NCBI GenBank assembly: GCA_026419785.1
Contig: JAODTK010001510.1
Location: 119,086-183,085, forward strand
Direction of reading: 5' to 3'
Length of the DNA stretch: 64,000 nucleotides
Source of the DNA: Sclerodactyla briareus
Taxonomy: Eukaryota > Echinodermata > Holothuroidea > Dendrochirotida > Sclerodactylidae
A program made the position numbers and the translations under genes. Shown here piece by piece: positions 1-13,108 of this stretch; the stretch's first letter is position 1, and each line of letters starts with the position of its first letter. The notes under the pieces were generated by a model. The model made no database searches and was not told the DNA's origin. It was given only the letters and a program-made list of their open reading frames with translations.

Positions 1-2900
1 GGGTCATTTACTTCATATAACCAACTTACATACTAAGTATGAATAATTTACACCTTGCCTGTCATAAGTTATCGTGTTTACAAGGGACATGAGACACGTA
101 CTACAAATGCAACACAAACACACATGATACACCTACTGCACCTCAGCATGAATTACTTTTGCTTTTGCAGAATCTGAACTAGTAAAATTAGGCTGAACAG
201 GGCAGGATACGGTTCCATTCATTATAGGTTCATTCGGGTTAATTCTTCCATCTTTCCAATAACTGGTAAAAGCTGAAGTATGGTACATGCATGCAATTGC
301 AATGTTGCACATAGGTAGCAAACATGAAGAGGAAAACCCATGTGTTACTCCTGAAATAAAGTGTACAAAGTGAAATGAAAAGAAATGTTGTTTTAGGAAA
401 GAACATCTTACTGAATTACTGTGCATGCAGAAATGTAAGAGAATAATATTGTACAAAACTAAAATGATGGAATTAGCATGTGCCTACTCAAAGTACAATG
501 GTCATGTAGCAGGGGATTTCAGCACAGATAGGTGGGAAATAAAGAGATCATGCATTTTATATTAATTGTAAGGCAGTTTCATGTTGAGTTTTCTAACTTT
601 ATTGAAGGAATGATGACTTATGGGAGAATTGAATGGGTCTATGGAGATGAACGGGTGGATTTGAAAATGGTATGCACAGCATGTGGTGGTGCATCAATGT
701 TGGTAGAGTGGTGTTGACGAATCTAGAAAAAGAGTAGTAAAGAACAGTATCAATGGACCGTAGCCTAAACCGGAAATGTACCCCAAAAGTTTACGAAGAT
801 TAACATACACGTAGGGTAATACATTTCGAATCAGTGATTTAACTGTAAGGTGATTGTGTGTGGCTTTGGCAAACGCCGTTTTGGTAGCTACTTATGACGT
901 TCCAAATATCCTATTTGAGAGGTGGGTTAGGGGCCGGGGATTGGGAGGGGGGTCAGCAGACAATAATACACAAAGCTACATTAAGCAAGCTAGCTACAAT
1001 ATATACTTCCTCGAACCTGAAACACACTGTGGCTGTCTCTCCCTAGTAACAGTAACATTAGGCCTACACTACATGCCTGGGGAGACCTAATGCTGAATCT
1101 ACGTTTACTACATGTACAAACACTAACACTAACAGTAAACATCAGAGAAGCCCAAGTTTGAGGCGAACACGCACTAGTTAACAATTTAGTAGCTACGACT
1201 ACAGTTTTCACCGAGTACTGTGTTAGGTGGGCAAGGGCTAACCTAAATCTTACGCTTAGTTCTAACACCGCCCAGTGCTCAGTCAAGAAAAAACTTGCCT
1301 GTCTTACGCTAAAACGTAGTGACACACAACCGTTGGGCCTACACTACAGCCAAGGTCTTATGAGTATACTAGGCCTAAGTTTGTGCTAGGATACGCTCAC
1401 TAATACTATAAGTAGGTACTTGTAACAGTAAACAAAACGATATGTAGGGAAAAAAACCTATTACCTATACTATATTAACAACAGTAACACTCAGTAGGAC
1501 AGTAACTTAGATCCAATTGTTAGAAGCGGAGTGGCGGACTAAAACGTTCATAGGATAGGTAACTGGGAGTTACGATACGTAAACACCGAGTGTCAGTGTG
1601 GAGTGTGAACTAAGGGTTAGCCTATACTAGGAGGGAATGATCAAAGAATACAGAATAACGTTACACTTTAATTCTGGTTCTACGCTGTCAAAACTTCACA
1701 GACACCTAACAGCGCTAGCGCGTCATCGTGATGACTTTTCTTGTGGTAAAATTCTAGATTTCGCTGCAGGGAAAAGCAAATGTATTAAGTACAAAACTAA
1801 GTGAGGAAAGTGAAATTGTCTGAAGATATTAGAGATTTTCATTATTTTTCTATCTACATAAATATCAAAGCTACTTCTAAGCTGAAACTTTTCCAAAGTG
1901 GCAAAAAAATTAAAGTGGCGACGTTACTGCCTGTCAAGTAGTTCTATTCATAAACCGATGTGAGGCATAAAGATTGAATGCAAATATTTTTTTGAGGAAA
2001 TAAACCACATAAACCCAATTGAAACTTTATATTGGAGGAGAGAAAAGTCACAAGATATGAACTGGAAGTTGGAAACTGCCAGTTTAAATCGTTCTACTCA
2101 GTCTTGAGGAAAATATAGGCCGAATTTTGTTGTAGTCGTAACGTATAAGTCACTGTCACTCATCATGAGAAAAGGAAAAAAAACACGTCATATTACCTGT
2201 AAAAATCTCTGCGCAAAGTCGTGCCGTAAAAAATAACATTCTCGCCCCCCAACTGTAGGGAAGAAAATGTGCCAAAATCGTTCCCTATTATTGCGAGAAA
2301 ACAATCCACTAGCGAGTGAACATGTTTTACCGAGGAACACAAAGTTTGAATTGATGTCTAGCAAGTAATTATAAAAAAAACGAACAATACTGCCTCTGCG
2401 CACTAATAAATCAGATGAAGGTTACATTCACAAGACAATGATAAGTTCAGTTTACCCTCAGTTTCTCAACGCAGACGTTTTCTAACAAATCTTATCCCAA
2501 TGTGAACGAAAAACTGATCCTCATAATAAATTATCGGAAAGCAATGCACAGTCAACTAATTCAAGGATTTTCGGATGAATCTAACTGAATCGTATCTTGG
2601 ATTTGCAGAATTGTAACATGGCCATACAACTGCATAGACTACACAAAATCTGAGAACGAACTCCGATTTCGTCGCTCGCCAAAAACCCATACTACTTGGA
2701 ATGACCTAGCACCTAGGACCTTAAACTAGGAACCATACTACATATGCCACTCATTTTACAATGTGCAAATACCTCAATATAGCAGAAACAATACTCCGTT
2801 TAACGAACACTGTTCGACCACGTCGTAGCATTACTCTCTATTATCCCTAAATTTGGTACTAAAAACACGTGACACAAATGTCATGTACCCTAATAGGTAT
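1..2900. other. Unassigned non-coding sequence
   Basis: No frame longer than about 110 codons is present, and none resembles a protein family I know. The stretch is AT-rich. It holds several TAGGCCTA-type motifs (around 1060, 1335 and 1370), a pattern often abundant in marine deuterostome DNA. I see no mobile-element coding motif and no clear tandem repeat. Confidence 0.6.
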
Positions 2901-3379
2901 ACCTAATCCACATGTACGCAAACAACGTGGGAAAATGTAACCCACACTTGGACACGAGTATACGTTACACAATATGGAATCAGGTCCCCCTGGTGTTGAA
3001 ATGCGTTCCATGCTTGGAATAACCAATAGGGCGACATAGAATAAAACGGCGGCTCTGTCGAGGTGTGCTGTGCAATGCCCGTCCCAGGGTTATACAGAGG
3101 ACTTGCGTTGGGGGCCTGAACTGCCACGCCCTGATCACACATTTTACGGCCCGGCCCTCGTGGTGATGTACAGCACCAAGCCAACCTCCTAAGGAGCTTC
3201 ATGGGCCCAAAAGTAGCTAGAAGCAGCATGCAGCCTACCTTAGGACGTTACAACAATACCGATAATATCTGGAACTGTATACGCTCAAATCCACAGCCCG
3301 CTGACCTTTGTTGTACCCCCGCCGCGACTGGACTCGCACGGAGTGTACCGAGTGCAGAATAATTGTCAGAATCCAACGT

Positions 3380-4430
3380 GACAATTCACGTCCCCTTTAA
3401 CCATTTCAGCAGGTGATTTTGTAGGGTATTCAATTTACTATGAGTGCATCTCAGATAGAAAGTCTCCACATTCTGCGGCGGAGGTTGAGATTGTGTTGGT
3501 GAGCAGTCTCCGTCCGTACAAGTATGGCCAAATTTCTCGACAGCCCATACAATGCTAGGCATTCGCCCGCTCAATGCATGAAGTACGGATCTTTCTCTTC
3601 GCAGCTGTTTCTTACTCGCGTAGGCGACCGGAAATCGAAATGCCAATTACATCCTGCACGTAACACCGCACTAATACCTACCCCCGATGCGTCAGTGGTG
3701 AGGTGATGAAATGTTCACGATATCGGCAATAACAAGTCGGCTTCGTTGCCAACTTCGCTTTTAGCGTTGAATGCCTCCTCATGACATTCATACCACTCGA
3801 TTCTGTAAGTACACCCGTAAATAGGTCAGAGGGATAGCTACTTCTGCGAAGTTCGGATTGAATATTCTAATGAAACAGTTCAGGTTCGAACGCCTCAACC
3901 TTTTGAGCACATCCACAAGTACCTGGACATGTTCCTCCCATGTACTAGTATGGATATGATGTCGTCGATGTTGTAAATTATCGACCTCCGTATAACTTGC
4001 GATGATTGTGACCGAAAAGTCGCTGGAAAATTTACTGATCCGAACGGCCATACCCCCGATTGGGTACAAACCGTGAGTGTCGGCACGGCAAGCGGAACCT
4101 GCAAGTATCCCTGATCAGGTCAGCTCAGAGATAGTAAGTAGTTAGAGTAGTATCTTATTTGCTAATTTAGCAAATTGCATCTGTGTGGGAATGGGTCCAC
4201 GTCCAACGACGGTCACACGATGCAGCTTCCAAAAGTTTACGCAAAACTTATTTTCGTCATTTTTCTTGGACTACACATACGACATGGGAGAGGCATAGGG
4301 AGAGTCGGACTCTTCGACTACCCCAGCTGAGCATAGCATTGACTCTAGCTTCGGTTTCACAGATACCGTTATTGCTTGCGAGGAAGGATGAATAGAATCG
4401 ACTGCGAATACGGTTCACTTGTCGAATTAT
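3380..4430 (-). mobile_element. Ty3/Gypsy retrotransposon fossil: reverse transcriptase and RNase H
   Basis: Read on the minus strand across several frames, this is the pol region of a Gypsy LTR retrotransposon, closest in motif style to the CsRN1-like group. In order of translation: an RT N-terminal block with VVEESDSPYASPM near 4350-4310, then KKNDENKFCVNFWKL near 4270, FAKLAN near 4170, and the catalytic IDDI at about 3980-3960, directly followed by HTSTWEEHVQVLVDVLKRL near 3945-3890. The connection/RNase H part follows, with TDASGVGISAVL near 3690 and PVAYASKKQLRRER with IVWAVEKF near 3630-3530. At least four frame changes and several stops separate the blocks, so it is dead. I could not find a gag zinc knuckle, protease, integrase or LTRs. 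Sequence from 2900 to 3330 sits where integrase should be, but no HHCC or DDE motif could be read. RT and RNase H identity is sure; clade is an inference. Confidence 0.85.
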
Positions 4431-6880
4431 ATGATTCCAGGAGACGTACGACCTGGCGCGTCAGTGTTTAGAACATGGGCCAACGAGCCATAATTCTACG
4501 TACCTACGCACACATGAGAATCGGCTAATTGGTTTTTGATATCGAACTAATGAACAATTTTCTTCGGAAAGTGCTCAACCCTTCGTGTTCGCCTTGGCAA
4601 ATACGCATCGTCACTCGACGGAGTCTTATACCAACAGACAAAGGCTGTGACTCTAGTAACGCAGCTTCCTGCGCTCCCCATCACCTTGACGCGCATCAAG
4701 ACGGTGAGATTCTCCAGAGATGCGTGGAAGGTTTTTTGCCAAGTGCGGTTAGCTCCAGTGCCCCAACGTTATCAGGCATGTGGACATGGGCCCTCCAATA
4801 AATAACAGTTTGTTCTCGCGTGTTGGAAGTAGGAGGAGATCCTTCTCAAATTCGAATTTCGAAAAATAAGCCTCAGGCCTAGCAGAAAGAAATGCGCTAT
4901 GGCATATGCGATATGTGATATGATAGTTGGTCTTTTTAGGGCCTTGTGTGCTCTCCTAAATTTGACTCGGTACGTTCAGGTTTCATGGCATGCCCGCGAC
5001 ATTCATAGGAGACCACAATTGCCTAATTCGGTCCCAAATATATTTATACAGAACATGTCATTGCATGCGTGAGTACGAACACTCCATATTGCCCATGGTC
5101 TGCTCTTTTTGCCTTTACCTTTTTGGCCTTTACTAGCTTTGGCGAGTGATAGGTCGCAAGCCTGTCGTCTCTCAACTTCCCACATTCCGATTCTTTCAGG
5201 GTGCTCGTTATTGAAGCGTTCTTGAATAGATGAGACTTTGCTGTTTTGCGCGTCATGTACTCCAAAGCGCACTTCATCCATGTCAGGTAATAGATAGGAT
5301 TTCCCATGCCTAGGGCTCATACGTTACCTTTGATACGTCGGTTTCAACATCTGTTTTTGCATGGCACCAATCGGATAGTCCATCTATCACAGTGGCAGAG
5401 CATCGTTTCATCTGTAAAATGATTGACTATTGAGCAAAAACACGTGTTTCTAAGGACAGATACTTCATTGTCCCCAACTGACCATTGTGATCCCGGTGAG
5501 CGACCGGACAGTTTGCCTTGCACGTACGTATTGGTACCTGTTGACCAATGAAATTGTCGGACACATACAGTTGTTGTCTAATTTTCTGTAGCAGCACCGA
5601 ATCCTTGGCTACAACCCTTCATCGGAACTGTTTCATGGTATTCTACGTGAGAATACCCCATTTTATTTTCCAACGTCTCCCCCACCCTCATTTGCGGGTT
5701 GCTATTTGCGACTCTGGATTTTGGAATCCGAATCGCAGAAACAGCTACTCTATCTTTACGTTCTCACAGAGTGCAATCCCTAGCATGGTGTCCGTGCTGC
5801 CATCACTAAAAGAAAGTTCGCTTCGTCGCAGTCCTTAGGCGCGCGGTTTTCTCTGCGTGTTTGCCCTGTAATTTGCTAGTGCTTGTCGATTGCTAAAACT
5901 GGTACATGTATTGCGACTTGAATGTGTTTGAAAACACATACGAATCGCCACGTGATTCCACAAAAGTCTCCGCCATCTAGCTTAGAAAACATCTTTGGGT
6001 TTTGTTTCTTTTAAGTACACCGATAGATTATTTTACATGAATCGAGCCCCAACTGTCATGAGATCGATGTTACGCCCGTCGTACCTTTGCGTTGCGCCTG
6101 AAAACGTAATTCACTCTCGTGTATTGAAATATTATCCAGCGGAATAGAACTGTGATGCGCGTTTGTCTCTAATGCGCTGCATTCTGGAATTCAATTTGGT
6201 TGCACAACCCTCTTCTGAAAGGTAAAAGCGTTTAGCAGGGCCCGTCCTCAAAAGGTTCGGCCTAATGTTTGCACTTTCAGGGAGGGGACACGAATATATT
6301 TCTAGAGCCTTTCGCTCGATGGTTGCCCAGTATCCACGACTCGGTTCCTTGAAAGGCGGCATATCGTTCAAAACGTTGAAGATAGGCATCTAGATCGTCG
6401 CGATTTTATCGCGGCATACCATCCGCACACGATTCCAGCGTTTTCTTATTTACTAACTCAAGCTGAATATTGTCGCACTTCCTCAGCTTCCAGGATGCAA
6501 TGGTCTTCAAGCACAGCTCGAAACACTCGACGCGAACTTCGGAAGGGCTTCCTGAAGTTAGGATGTTTACTGTATACGTTCAGCTGAGCATGCAGGCCAA
6601 CCTTAAAAGACTCGGTGTCTACTCTATTCCTCTCCTTATTTTGGGAAACTGGGTTCTCCATTTCCTTGGGGTGAGGATGAGCCAAGGACCCAGTGATAAG
6701 GTAGTGATCTGAAACGGGCATTTGACGGCGCAATTGTTTTCAAAGGTCATTATCCGTACATCGGCGGGAAGCCACCAAGTCAAGGGGTATGACTTTCTGT
6801 AGGGTGGGCTGATTCAATATAATGACTGAGATGTTGAAGAATTGAAGAAAACATTGATATAATTTTCTCCGTTTTAACAT
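4430..6880. other. Unassigned; possible remote 5' part of the Gypsy element
   Basis: By position this would be the gag/protease side of the minus-strand Gypsy fossil. A minus-strand 105-codon frame at 5003-5320 is rich in Lys and Arg (a KASKGQKGKGKKSRP stretch), which would suit a nucleic-acid-binding Gag tail. No CCHC knuckle or DTG/DSG protease motif can be read, however. Frames at 5548-5838 (plus), 6132-6389 (minus) and 6458-6733 (minus) match nothing I recognise. Confidence 0.3.
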
Positions 6881-6889
6881 TACTTACGG

Positions 6890-8640
6890 TGAATGTTAAC
6901 AACACCAACCAGAAGCAGGACTGTTTGCCAGTGGCTACGCGGGAGGCAAGTAGGGATTCTAGTTCGTAAAAAATACGGTCATCGGCTCGGAAGGGAGCCT
7001 GTATATGCATATGACATGAACCGGATTCGGCTTGTTGACTACACAGCTTCGAACAGCTCGAACGACGTCACATTACATTCGTCTGCACCAGTGATTCAAA
7101 TTCGTCTTCGTTGGGTTAAGGTCAGGGTAACTTCAGATTGCTGTGAACCACGCTTATTCAGGCTGTTGATAATGCAAAGAGAGAAAGGAGAATGGCTGGA
7201 AGAAAGTACAGAAGATCTGGGTCTGATCAGGACAAAATCAATTACTATAGGCTCATCAAAAATGCTAACAATGTAATATTTCTGCCAAGCATGATTCTAT
7301 TCCACCCAAATAGAGCAAGGTGGGGGCAACCGTAGACCTCTTTTCAATACTTTTGAGAAGCTATGTCGCCATCTTTCGCGGCATGTAGCCATGTGTTCTT
7401 GTCTCCTTTCCAGACTTGGTGTTCTTGATGAACTAACGGGAATTTTTAAAAAACATGCGAATAAAAAACTCCACAACTAGATCCTCTCCCACAGTCTCTT
7501 CTGACAACCGCCATATCGGTCCTTCTGCCCTCTTTATGTGAAAAAGTTTAATTTCGCATTGGACAAGGGTCCTTTCCAGATTGTTATAAAATGGCTTTTG
7601 TGGACCCTTTGCTAAAGAAACCGGGTCTGAAGAAGAACGAATTGAAAAAATATCGCTCTATCTCCAACCTGTATTCGAATCCAAGCTTTTTGAGAGATCA
7701 ACATTCCCGAATTCTAATTCACCTTACTACTGGTACGTACTCTTGACCCTCAGCGTACAGGAGATCCCATAGTGTTGAAACGGCCTTGGTATCAATTTCT
7801 GATAGTATACTTAGGACTCTGACGAAGGTGAATGGGTCCTTGCGAATGCTTGCTATCGCTCGAGTGCAGACTTCGATACGATCGACCATGGTGCTTTGTT
7901 GATCACACTCAATCATAGCTTCGGCTTTAGTGGCAGTGCCCTAAAGCTAATTAAATCATAATTCCATAACCGAACTTCAAGGTTTGCGTTGCGTCTGGTA
8001 TGTCAGCTATGTATGATCTGAGATGCGGTGTTTCCTAAGGTCGTCTGTTCGGTATTTGCCCTATACTTTATGTACGAAACCCCTGTGTGACTCTCTACAA
8101 GCCCACCATCCGAACGTTTGAATGTTCATGTCCATGCCGATGACACTCAAATTTGGACTAGCGTAAATTTGGACGATCCCTCTAATATACCTGACAAAAC
8201 CTTCTACAATCCGTCTTCACTGATATCAGAAACTGGATGATGAGCAATAAACTTAACTTAACAGTGACAGACTGAATTGTTGGTCCCCCCCCCCCCCCCA
8301 AAAAAAAGACGAGAACCCGTGCTTTGCATATCGTTGGATCCTTGTGGCACAACAATACATCCATCACAACATGCTTGGGATCTTGGAGTTCATATGACTC
8401 TCACTTACTTTGGAAACTCACATCTCATCTGGAAAATCAAGACTATACTATCAAATATATGTGTTCTATTCCAAACTTGAAATACTCTGTCTCAGGTACA
8501 CATCACAATATACTATTTTCTTATACACGTCACCTAGAGTTTACACTCCAAATCTGTCATATTCACACATATTCACATATTGCAAACTATTATAGCAGTC
8601 GTTCTAGTATCAAAATCTAATCTTGGAGAAGACATCCACA
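6890..8640 (+). mobile_element. L2-like LINE fossil: linker and reverse transcriptase
   Basis: Non-LTR retrotransposon pol fragment. A basic linker is visible near 7170-7270 (RRSGSDQDKINYYRLIKNAN in one frame). The RT entry block at 7560-7680 reads SFPDCYKMAFVDPLLKKPG followed by LKKNELKKYRSISNLY, the classic 'pllKKpgLkkneLknYRPISNL' of L2-type elements. Degenerate palm blocks follow, including FKVCVASGMSAMYDLRCGVS near 7980-8030. The catalytic box HADDTQIWTSVNLDDP lies at 8129-8176 with both aspartates kept. After it come TDIRNWMMSNKLNLTVTD (8214-8267) and AWDLGVHM (8370-8393). A run of 13 C at about 8287-8299 interrupts the frame. The endonuclease is missing or unrecognisable. Many stops and frame changes show it is inactive. 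The 5' limit is uncertain; the 3' limit is where similarity fades. Confidence 0.85.
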
Positions 8641-10390
8641 CAATATAACAAAATAATCAACACAAACACGAACTATTCCAACTAATACGGAAAAACCAAT
8701 TGAACAAATAAAGAAATTTCTAAAATGACGCATAGGCTACTGCTTCTTCACAACATACTTGCTGACCAGGAATAACACTACCCCAGTGTCCTAATACAAG
8801 TTACATGTATCTCCCTATCGAGTTGCCACGTACGCTAGGCACAAGAACATACATACATGCTGTTGTAAGGACACAACACATATGTATCATGTAGTGTCAC
8901 CGACAAGGTGTCGCATCCAAAAGTGTAATAAAACAACATGTCACAATATCCGGTACCACCACATCACAAAGTAACCTCTCGCAGGATACGGAAAGGATCA
9001 ATACTTCACGCGATCAATACCAGGTAATGTAATACCGTCGTTACCACAGGAGCCCGGGCGCTGAACAACTCAATCTCGACCGCAACGCTATGTGACTCAG
9101 AACATCGGGACAATCTATAGTACAACACTTTATGTATATGCACCCCGACAAACCATTTGGCATAGTCTCTTCACATCTCAACCATGACAGACTTGTACCA
9201 CCACCACAAAGGATATTCAGCGGTTGAATACAGGACCTAACTGATAACACAGCCCACTTTGTAGGTGGAGCAGAATATGATTTAATGTAATATGATACTT
9301 GTGATTCACTTATATTATGCTAAGAAGCTTTCTCTCCAGCTTGCCTGCCTGAACTCAGATGACTACGTTCACCAGACTGCTCGGTCAGTTATTAAAGTTC
9401 ATACTACGTTCTGTTGTGCCTAACCAACATTTTAGCGGGTATGAAACTGATGTTACTGGCCCGCCTAGTCGGAGATCTTAGTTAGTAATTGAGGGTATAG
9501 TCAATGGTATGCGTTGTCGGGTTGTGGCGACGGTTACAAGATACAATTTGAACTGTTGGATGAATTTTTTATGATGGTTAACCAGTGCATGATAATATTT
9601 CAAAGGCCGCCTCGGGATCAATAGGTCAGTTATGGATTCGGAGGAACTTTCAAACGATTAGGTGGTTAATGGAAAAGATGTCACACATTGATATAACTTA
9701 GAAAATCACGGATGTTAGGAAGAGAACGTTATAAATACGCGACTCGTCCACAGCAATCACATTTGTCAATTTGACATTAACGATAAGCTGGTGCAGTTTG
9801 TGATCAAAGAAAGAGTGTAGAAAAGAAACCCAAACAATGTTGAGTATCATGTACCCCGTATCCATGACAGAAGTGACCAAGGTGTAGGTTGGCCATTGCG
9901 GACACTACTAGCATATACATGAGTATAGCGAAGAAATTTTGTTTCATGAAACGAGATGCCTAATCCATTCTCATCTTTTATGGGGTTGTGAGGCCCTAAA
10001 TGTTAATGTTGGCCATACTATATTTTATATCTGATCCTAGTTTAGCAGGTCCACCGTCTTACTAACTGAAGTTTCACCACCCATCACTGTTCTACTACCC
10101 AACTGGTATGGGACTATAAATGCTATGTAATGAAGGCCCGCGACTCCGATTAGGGAAGCCAAAAGGGATGGTGAAGATACCGAAGCGGAAAATAATGCGG
10201 GTGAGAAAATGCTGGTCTTCGGGGAAAAAAACACCCCGCCAGCCAAGCCATCAACAGCAACCAAGCCATCGAAACCCCCAAACCATCAACACCAAACCAA
10301 ACCATCAAACACCAACCAAGCGGAGGACTTATGGAACCTTACGCTATGTATTCAAAATACTTAAACACTTAACTCACCGGAAATACTGGT
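8640..10390. other. Unassigned; short CCAA-rich repeat near its end
   Basis: No coding motif recognised. At about 10235-10325 there is an imprecise short tandem repeat of ACCAAGCCATCAACA-like units, about six copies. It gives the proline-, histidine- and asparagine-rich tail of a plus-strand frame at 10120-10392 that I do not regard as a gene. Confidence 0.5.
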
Positions 10391-10394
10391 AGGA

Positions 10395-10830
10395 AAATCA
10401 CAAATACTTTTACGAACCTTGACATTTTTAAAAAACCATTTAAAATTGGAACCACTCACCAAAAAAATTAAAAAAATCATTCAATAAATTCGAACACTCA
10501 CTAAAACATTCGATAATAATTCCATAAATTTTATCACTTGGCAAAAAATATATAAAAAATCATTTCATAAATTTGAACACTGAAAGAAACATTTTTTTAA
10601 AAGCAGTTCATCAAGTTTAACACTTAATAAACTTCTAAAAAAATTGTCATAAGTTAACAATTGACAGAACATTAAAAAAATCTTCCATAAGTTTGAACAC
10701 TCAGCGAAATATTTAAAATCATTCATACATTCACCACAGGCATAAATTTTGAAAAACATTTCATTCATTTTAACCCTAGTAGAACATTTCAAAAAAATCA
10801 TTTCATTAGTTTTACACATTTTTAAAATCA
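10395..10830. repeat. AT-rich degenerate tandem array, about 42 bp period, about 10 units
   Basis: Units share a core close to AAATCATTTCATAAATTT followed by GAACACTCA. Recognisable starts occur near 10477, 10512, 10556, 10602, 10645, 10680, 10722, 10760 and 10797, giving spacings of 35-46 bp. Divergence between units is high, so it is old. It sits exactly where the DNA polymerase remnant stops, and minus-strand frames running through it (such as 10565-10939) are by-products of the repeat. Confidence 0.75.
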
Positions 10831-10859
10831 TAGGATATTCTCCCGTCAGCTCGAATTCA

Positions 10860-13080
10860 GTGTTACACGTGACTGGCGAGCCATTATGTTGCCTGTTCAT
10901 TTCGAGAACACCGTCGTATTGATTGTATCCGCAAAACAATACTCCCCTTCCGTTGTTGGGTTGATATTGTGTATGTTCCTCAAAATTGTGTACTCATAGA
11001 GTGTCAGAATCCTGTATCCCATCTCCGCTTTCTCCAATTTCAAGGTCGCCCATGTTCCATAGTAACGCAATCATTCAATATCGGTGTGTTGACACGATCC
11101 CCGGTCTCGATGTTTAGCATTGTACGATGAGTGGGAATAGAAAAAAATAAAGATTCATTTTTGAACGTACGAAATACCGGTTGAAATAGATCGGTTGGTG
11201 GCGGGTGGGTAGCACGCGACAGTACATGAAACCATCGTACTCGTCCGAAGCTTACAAGTTTAAGTGATGATTACGGGGGGGGTTGTAAGATTATTGATAG
11301 GTCCGTATTGTCCGTACTTGCGGACCCATGGATAGGGCGAACAGACATCGATATATTTGATTTCTCCCCTCGGTTTCGACTTCGTAATAGAAACATATAT
11401 GGGATCGAGAGATGGTATATAATCTATGGTATCCACGGAAGCTTTCATCTGCATATAACATTTCAGCATTAGATAGTTCTGACACTCCCACATCTCCACC
11501 AGGTCCATACCGGCTCGCTTCAAAAGGTCGACCTTCCGTTATGTTTTTCTGTAGACGTCTTCCATCGTCAAATCGGAGACCGGAACCACCTTGTTGCGAT
11601 CGTGCCGACATGTTGGACATCCGTGCCATGTACACCCGTGAATTCGTACAACGTCCCTTTCTAACAACCATCGATTCCATGACCGGCAATCGTCTTTTCT
11701 TCCCCGTTTCGTGCATGTTGAATACGGATACCATTCCTTATGGCTGCCCCATGCTAACCGCAGTAAAGCTTTAAGTGAATGGTTATGGTAACCATGGTAG
11801 GGTACAGTGGCGATCGCAATTTTTTTCAGGATTGTCTTTTGGTATACTTGCTGACACGCTTAGGCGATTGTCATGGCCTCTGCAAATTGTTCCATTCCCA
11901 CACGTTCGATACACTATTTTCGAGAAGCTAAGCATCCACCCTGTAGTAGCTCGACATCAGCGGGGAGGCGCAGTAGTTCTCACTTCATATCGAACGTCTT
12001 CCCTTCTTGTTTTTCATACCAAGAATCAAATGCACTTCTTTGTTTTCGGTTCGTCGTTTCTGGATGGTAGAAGATGTGCGTCTGAGATGTTTTTCTTCTT
12101 CGAGGAGGCAGGTAGCGCCACAGTCTTGACATCCTCTTCTACGGTGTCACATGTCGATTTCTTGCCGACTTTATGGTTTCGAAACCAAGTGTGACTCTTA
12201 AAAACGATGACATGTTTGCAGTGCGATTCGCTTCATGCCTCAGTAGGTTTTCAACAGGCTTGACATTTGATGAGGCACCTGTGGAAAGCTGGATCCTTGT
12301 AAGTTTTTAGACATTTCGAGAAATCCTGCCATGCTGGGGATGGTAACGAAGTGAATAATTGTCGTAGAAAAGAAATAATGGAACTCCACTTTCATTGATG
12401 CCTTCAAGAAGGATCGGATTTTTTCGACCTTTGGTGATGAGTAATATTTGATAAGTAGGTAGAACCTCCTCGAATCTCCCGAGAGCTTGTAGTTTACATG
12501 GGCCGATCGGTTCGTTGGCTTGTTCGTGTAACACCTTAGCTAATTTACGTCCGTCCGTTTCACCATCATTGCGAGATTTTCTCCCCGGTTCACAGTCTTA
12601 TTGTCTTTTTTTTCTGGTGATGAGCGGTCGCCGCCACGATGGCTCTTGCCAAACACATGTCGTCGTTTGATTCATTGAACCTGATAATACTCCGTTTCGA
12701 TTGTCGCTGATGATCGATGTCATCAATCATCGTGTTCCTCTCCGTTAACTTCTTCCATGCGTATCATTTCAAAAGTCATATCATTGTCAATGGTAAAATC
12801 TTCATTGGACTGCATGACGATTTCGATGATGGCGAGTATACGTTCTGCATCAATCTGACTGTGTCGCATCACAGGTGAATAGATATTTTCTCGAAGGGCA
12901 GAGTGTTCGCTTTCCACACCCCCAACGAGATCAACCGGTGCAAATGCATTCATGAGTTGGTCGAGGATATTACCGATAATGTCATGTAGGCAAGTAACCC
13001 AGCTCCTCTGAACCGCACGATTTCAGCAACTGCATCTTCCACAAATCCAACGATCCACTCATCTGCATCGGCTTCATTGT
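10860..13080 (-). pseudogene. Fossil of protein-primed family B DNA polymerase (Polinton/Maverick type)
   Basis: Minus-strand remnant of a DNA_pol_B_2-type (organellar and viral) polymerase, the replicase of Polinton/Maverick elements and related animal virus-like elements. Blocks in order: N-terminal HSALRENIYSPVMRH and VMQSNEDFTIDNDMTFE (12953-12723); SIIRFNESNDDMCLARAIV (12690-12630); EPIGPCKLQALGRFEEVLP with YQI (12510-12440); the exonuclease-side ADVELLQGGCLA block near 11960; GCTWHGCPTC (11637-11602), the Cys/His insert usual in this family; MWECQNYL near 11480; and polymerase motif A, IKYIDVCSPYPW, at 11366-11325 (consensus SLYP has become SPYP). A WATL..EKAEMGYRILTLYE block lies near 11040-10985. 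Motifs B and C are absent: the gene stops at the AT-rich array. At least four frame changes occur, so it is inactive. No integrase, packaging ATPase, protease or capsid gene was recognised nearby. Family assignment is firm; Polinton versus another carrier of this polymerase is inference. Confidence 0.88.
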
Positions 13081-13108
13081 CGCCGTTGTTCTCTGATACT
13101 CCAGCATG

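Noticed and set aside
2903-3229. Gypsy integrase
   Set aside because: The position fits, but no HHCC or DDE motif could be read in any minus-strand frame.
11412-11774. 120-codon plus-strand ORF
   Set aside because: Shadow of the minus-strand DNA polymerase remnant, which explains the sequence through recognised motifs.
12723-12953. Treating this ORF and its neighbours (12307-12534, 11291-11734, 11260-11523) as separate genes
   Set aside because: They are consecutive pieces of one frameshifted polymerase.
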